From assembly GCF_022524485.1 (NCBI RefSeq), contig NZ_JAKXMK010000014.1, positions 1 through 49,397 of the forward strand: DNA of 49,397 bases. Reading direction: 5' to 3'. The notes beneath the pieces were generated by a model, which saw nothing but the letters and a program-made list of their open reading frames with translations, did no database searches and was not told the DNA's origin. Both the position numbers and the translations under genes were made by a program. Position 1 is the stretch's first letter, and each line of letters starts with the position of its first letter. This document shows positions 48,672 through 49,397 of the stretch, in pieces. Source of the DNA: Pseudonocardia alaniniphila (GTDB lineage Bacteria; Actinomycetota; Actinomycetes; Mycobacteriales; Pseudonocardiaceae).

Positions 48672-49031
48672 ATGACGGAGACACCCGAGAGATTGCTCAG
48701 ATTCTTCGCGGGAGATGCCGATTTCGCCGGCAACGTGGCCGCCTAGGAGGTCACCGCACGCGCCGAGATGCTCGCCAACGCCCTGCGGGACACGACCATC
48801 CGACGGACGATCAGCTCCAAGTGCACCGACCGGTCGTACACGGCGAGAGATTCCTCAGGCTCTCGCCAACCAGCGGATCGGATGCACCCCGCACAGCACT
48901 GCGGTGGCCCGGTCGATGGTCCACGCTCACCCGGACCGTTCCACGGGCTGGCGACTCCGACCTGCGGCGCTATCGAATCGACGGGTCGGCCACGCTCGCG
49001 TGCTTTCCCCGACGACCGCGCTCGCCAATGA
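48672..49031 (+). pseudogene. Reading frame interrupted by a stop codon, unknown
   Basis: ATG 48672 opens MTETPERLLRFFAGDADFAGNVAA, then a TAG at 48744; the same frame continues EVTARAEMLANALRDTTIRRTISS and runs open to 49031, although beyond about codon 50 it no longer looks protein-like. GAGAGGGTG precedes the ATG. No family is recognised. It looks like a gene broken by one nonsense change and probably a later frameshift. Confidence 0.35.
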
Positions 49032-49046
49032 TCAAGGAGAACTATC

Positions 49047-49397
49047 GTGCCCAACCCCGTCAACAAGCTGCGTTTCGGCATCTTCGTGCCGCCGTTCAAC
49101 TCGCCGTCCACCCAGAATCCGACCACTTCGCTGCAGCGCAACATCGAGACGATTCAGCTGATGGACCGGCTGGGCTACGACGAGGCCTGGATCGGGGAGC
49201 ACCACAGCGCCGGCACCGAGATCATCGCTGACCCGCTCACCTTCATCGCGCACGTCGGCGCGGTGACGCGCTCCATCAGGCTCGGCACCGGTGTCGTCTC
49301 GCTGCCGTATCACAATCCGTTGTGGGTGGCAGACCGCGCGATCCTCGTCGACCACCTGCTGCGCGGGCGCCTGATGCTCGGCGTGGGCCCGGGCTCG
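49047..49397 (+). CDS. Luciferase-like (LLM class) flavin-dependent oxidoreductase, partial
   Basis: The first 117 codons, cut by the window end. PVNKLRFGIFVPPFNSP and DRLGYDEAWIGEHHSAGTEIIADPLTFIAHVGAVTRSIRLGTGVVSLPYHNPLWVADRAILVDHLLRGRLMLGVGPGS are the opening strands of a bacterial luciferase-like TIM barrel. The EHHSAG motif is typical of the alkanal monooxygenase type. GTG 49047 has AAGGAG upstream. Substrate unknown. Confidence 0.93.
   Translation, partial: MPNPVNKLRFGIFVPPFNSPSTQNPTTSLQRNIETIQLMDRLGYDEAWIGEHHSAGTEIIADPLTFIAHVGAVTRSIRLGTGVVSLPYHNPLWVADRAILVDHLLRGRLMLGVGPGS

Overview
The window (about 49.4 kb, very high GC, GTG and ATG starts, dense ATGA/GTGA gene overlaps, leaderless starts with TAnnnT boxes) comes from an actinomycete. 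A Pseudonocardiales-type organism (Pseudonocardia-like) is my best guess from the actinobacterial gas vesicle set, the ECF41 sigma factor and the dgt/dnaG neighbourhood, but this is inference. The first ~100 bases are runs of C and G and look like a contig-end artefact.

Layout. 0.2-3.6 kb: ABC exporter pair followed by a NarL-type histidine kinase/response regulator. 3.6-5.4 kb: a TetR repressor divergent from a quinone oxidoreductase-like gene, with overlapping palindromic operators, a 7-codon leader ORF and a GC hairpin between them. 5.5-8.5 kb: XdhC-family protein, DUF218/YdcF membrane protein and dGTPase (dgt). 8.5-12.9 kb: PPOX-fold protein, AhpD-like protein with its ECF41 sigma factor, a second ABC pair and a small membrane protein, all lying between dgt and dnaG. 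12.9-18.9 kb: DnaG primase, a small unknown protein, trans-aconitate methyltransferase, and a dicarboxylate transporter coupled to a tartrate/malate dehydrogenase. 19-22 kb: a tyrosine phosphatase-like gene, then an FAH-family protein coupled to a 2-oxoglutarate semialdehyde dehydrogenase-like enzyme, suggesting the end of a non-phosphorylative sugar-acid pathway. 22.2-25.3 kb: an unusual pair, a receiver/thioredoxin-reductase-like fusion coupled to a cyclic-nucleotide-binding-domain histidine kinase. 25.3-26.4 kb: OsmC and PaiB-like proteins.

26.6-33.4 kb is a gas vesicle island in the order GvpY-like, SRPBCC (GvpZ-like), gvpA, gvpF, gvpG, gvpO, gvpJ, gvpL, gvpS, gvpK, with charged low-complexity tails on several proteins. 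33.5-41.9 kb (minus strand) is one galactoside operon running from a lipoprotein sugar binder through two permeases, a GH42 beta-galactosidase and a DeoR regulator to galT and galK. From 42.5 kb a tRNA-Asn is followed by a loosely coding, decayed region: a copper-box-controlled DUF305 protein, a frameshifted EamA transporter, a TetR gene, an IS5-like remnant, a PadR regulator, MaoC-like debris and finally the start of a luciferase-like monooxygenase cut by the window end.

Two repeat families stand out. A 74-bp element (two tandem pairs plus one 89-bp variant) sits exactly at start/stop junctions in the gas vesicle and galactose operons, encodes a 25-residue mini-ORF and keeps ATGA coupling at both ends, much like mycobacterial MIRUs. 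A second, 55-bp stem-loop element occurs at 19.5 and 33.4 kb.
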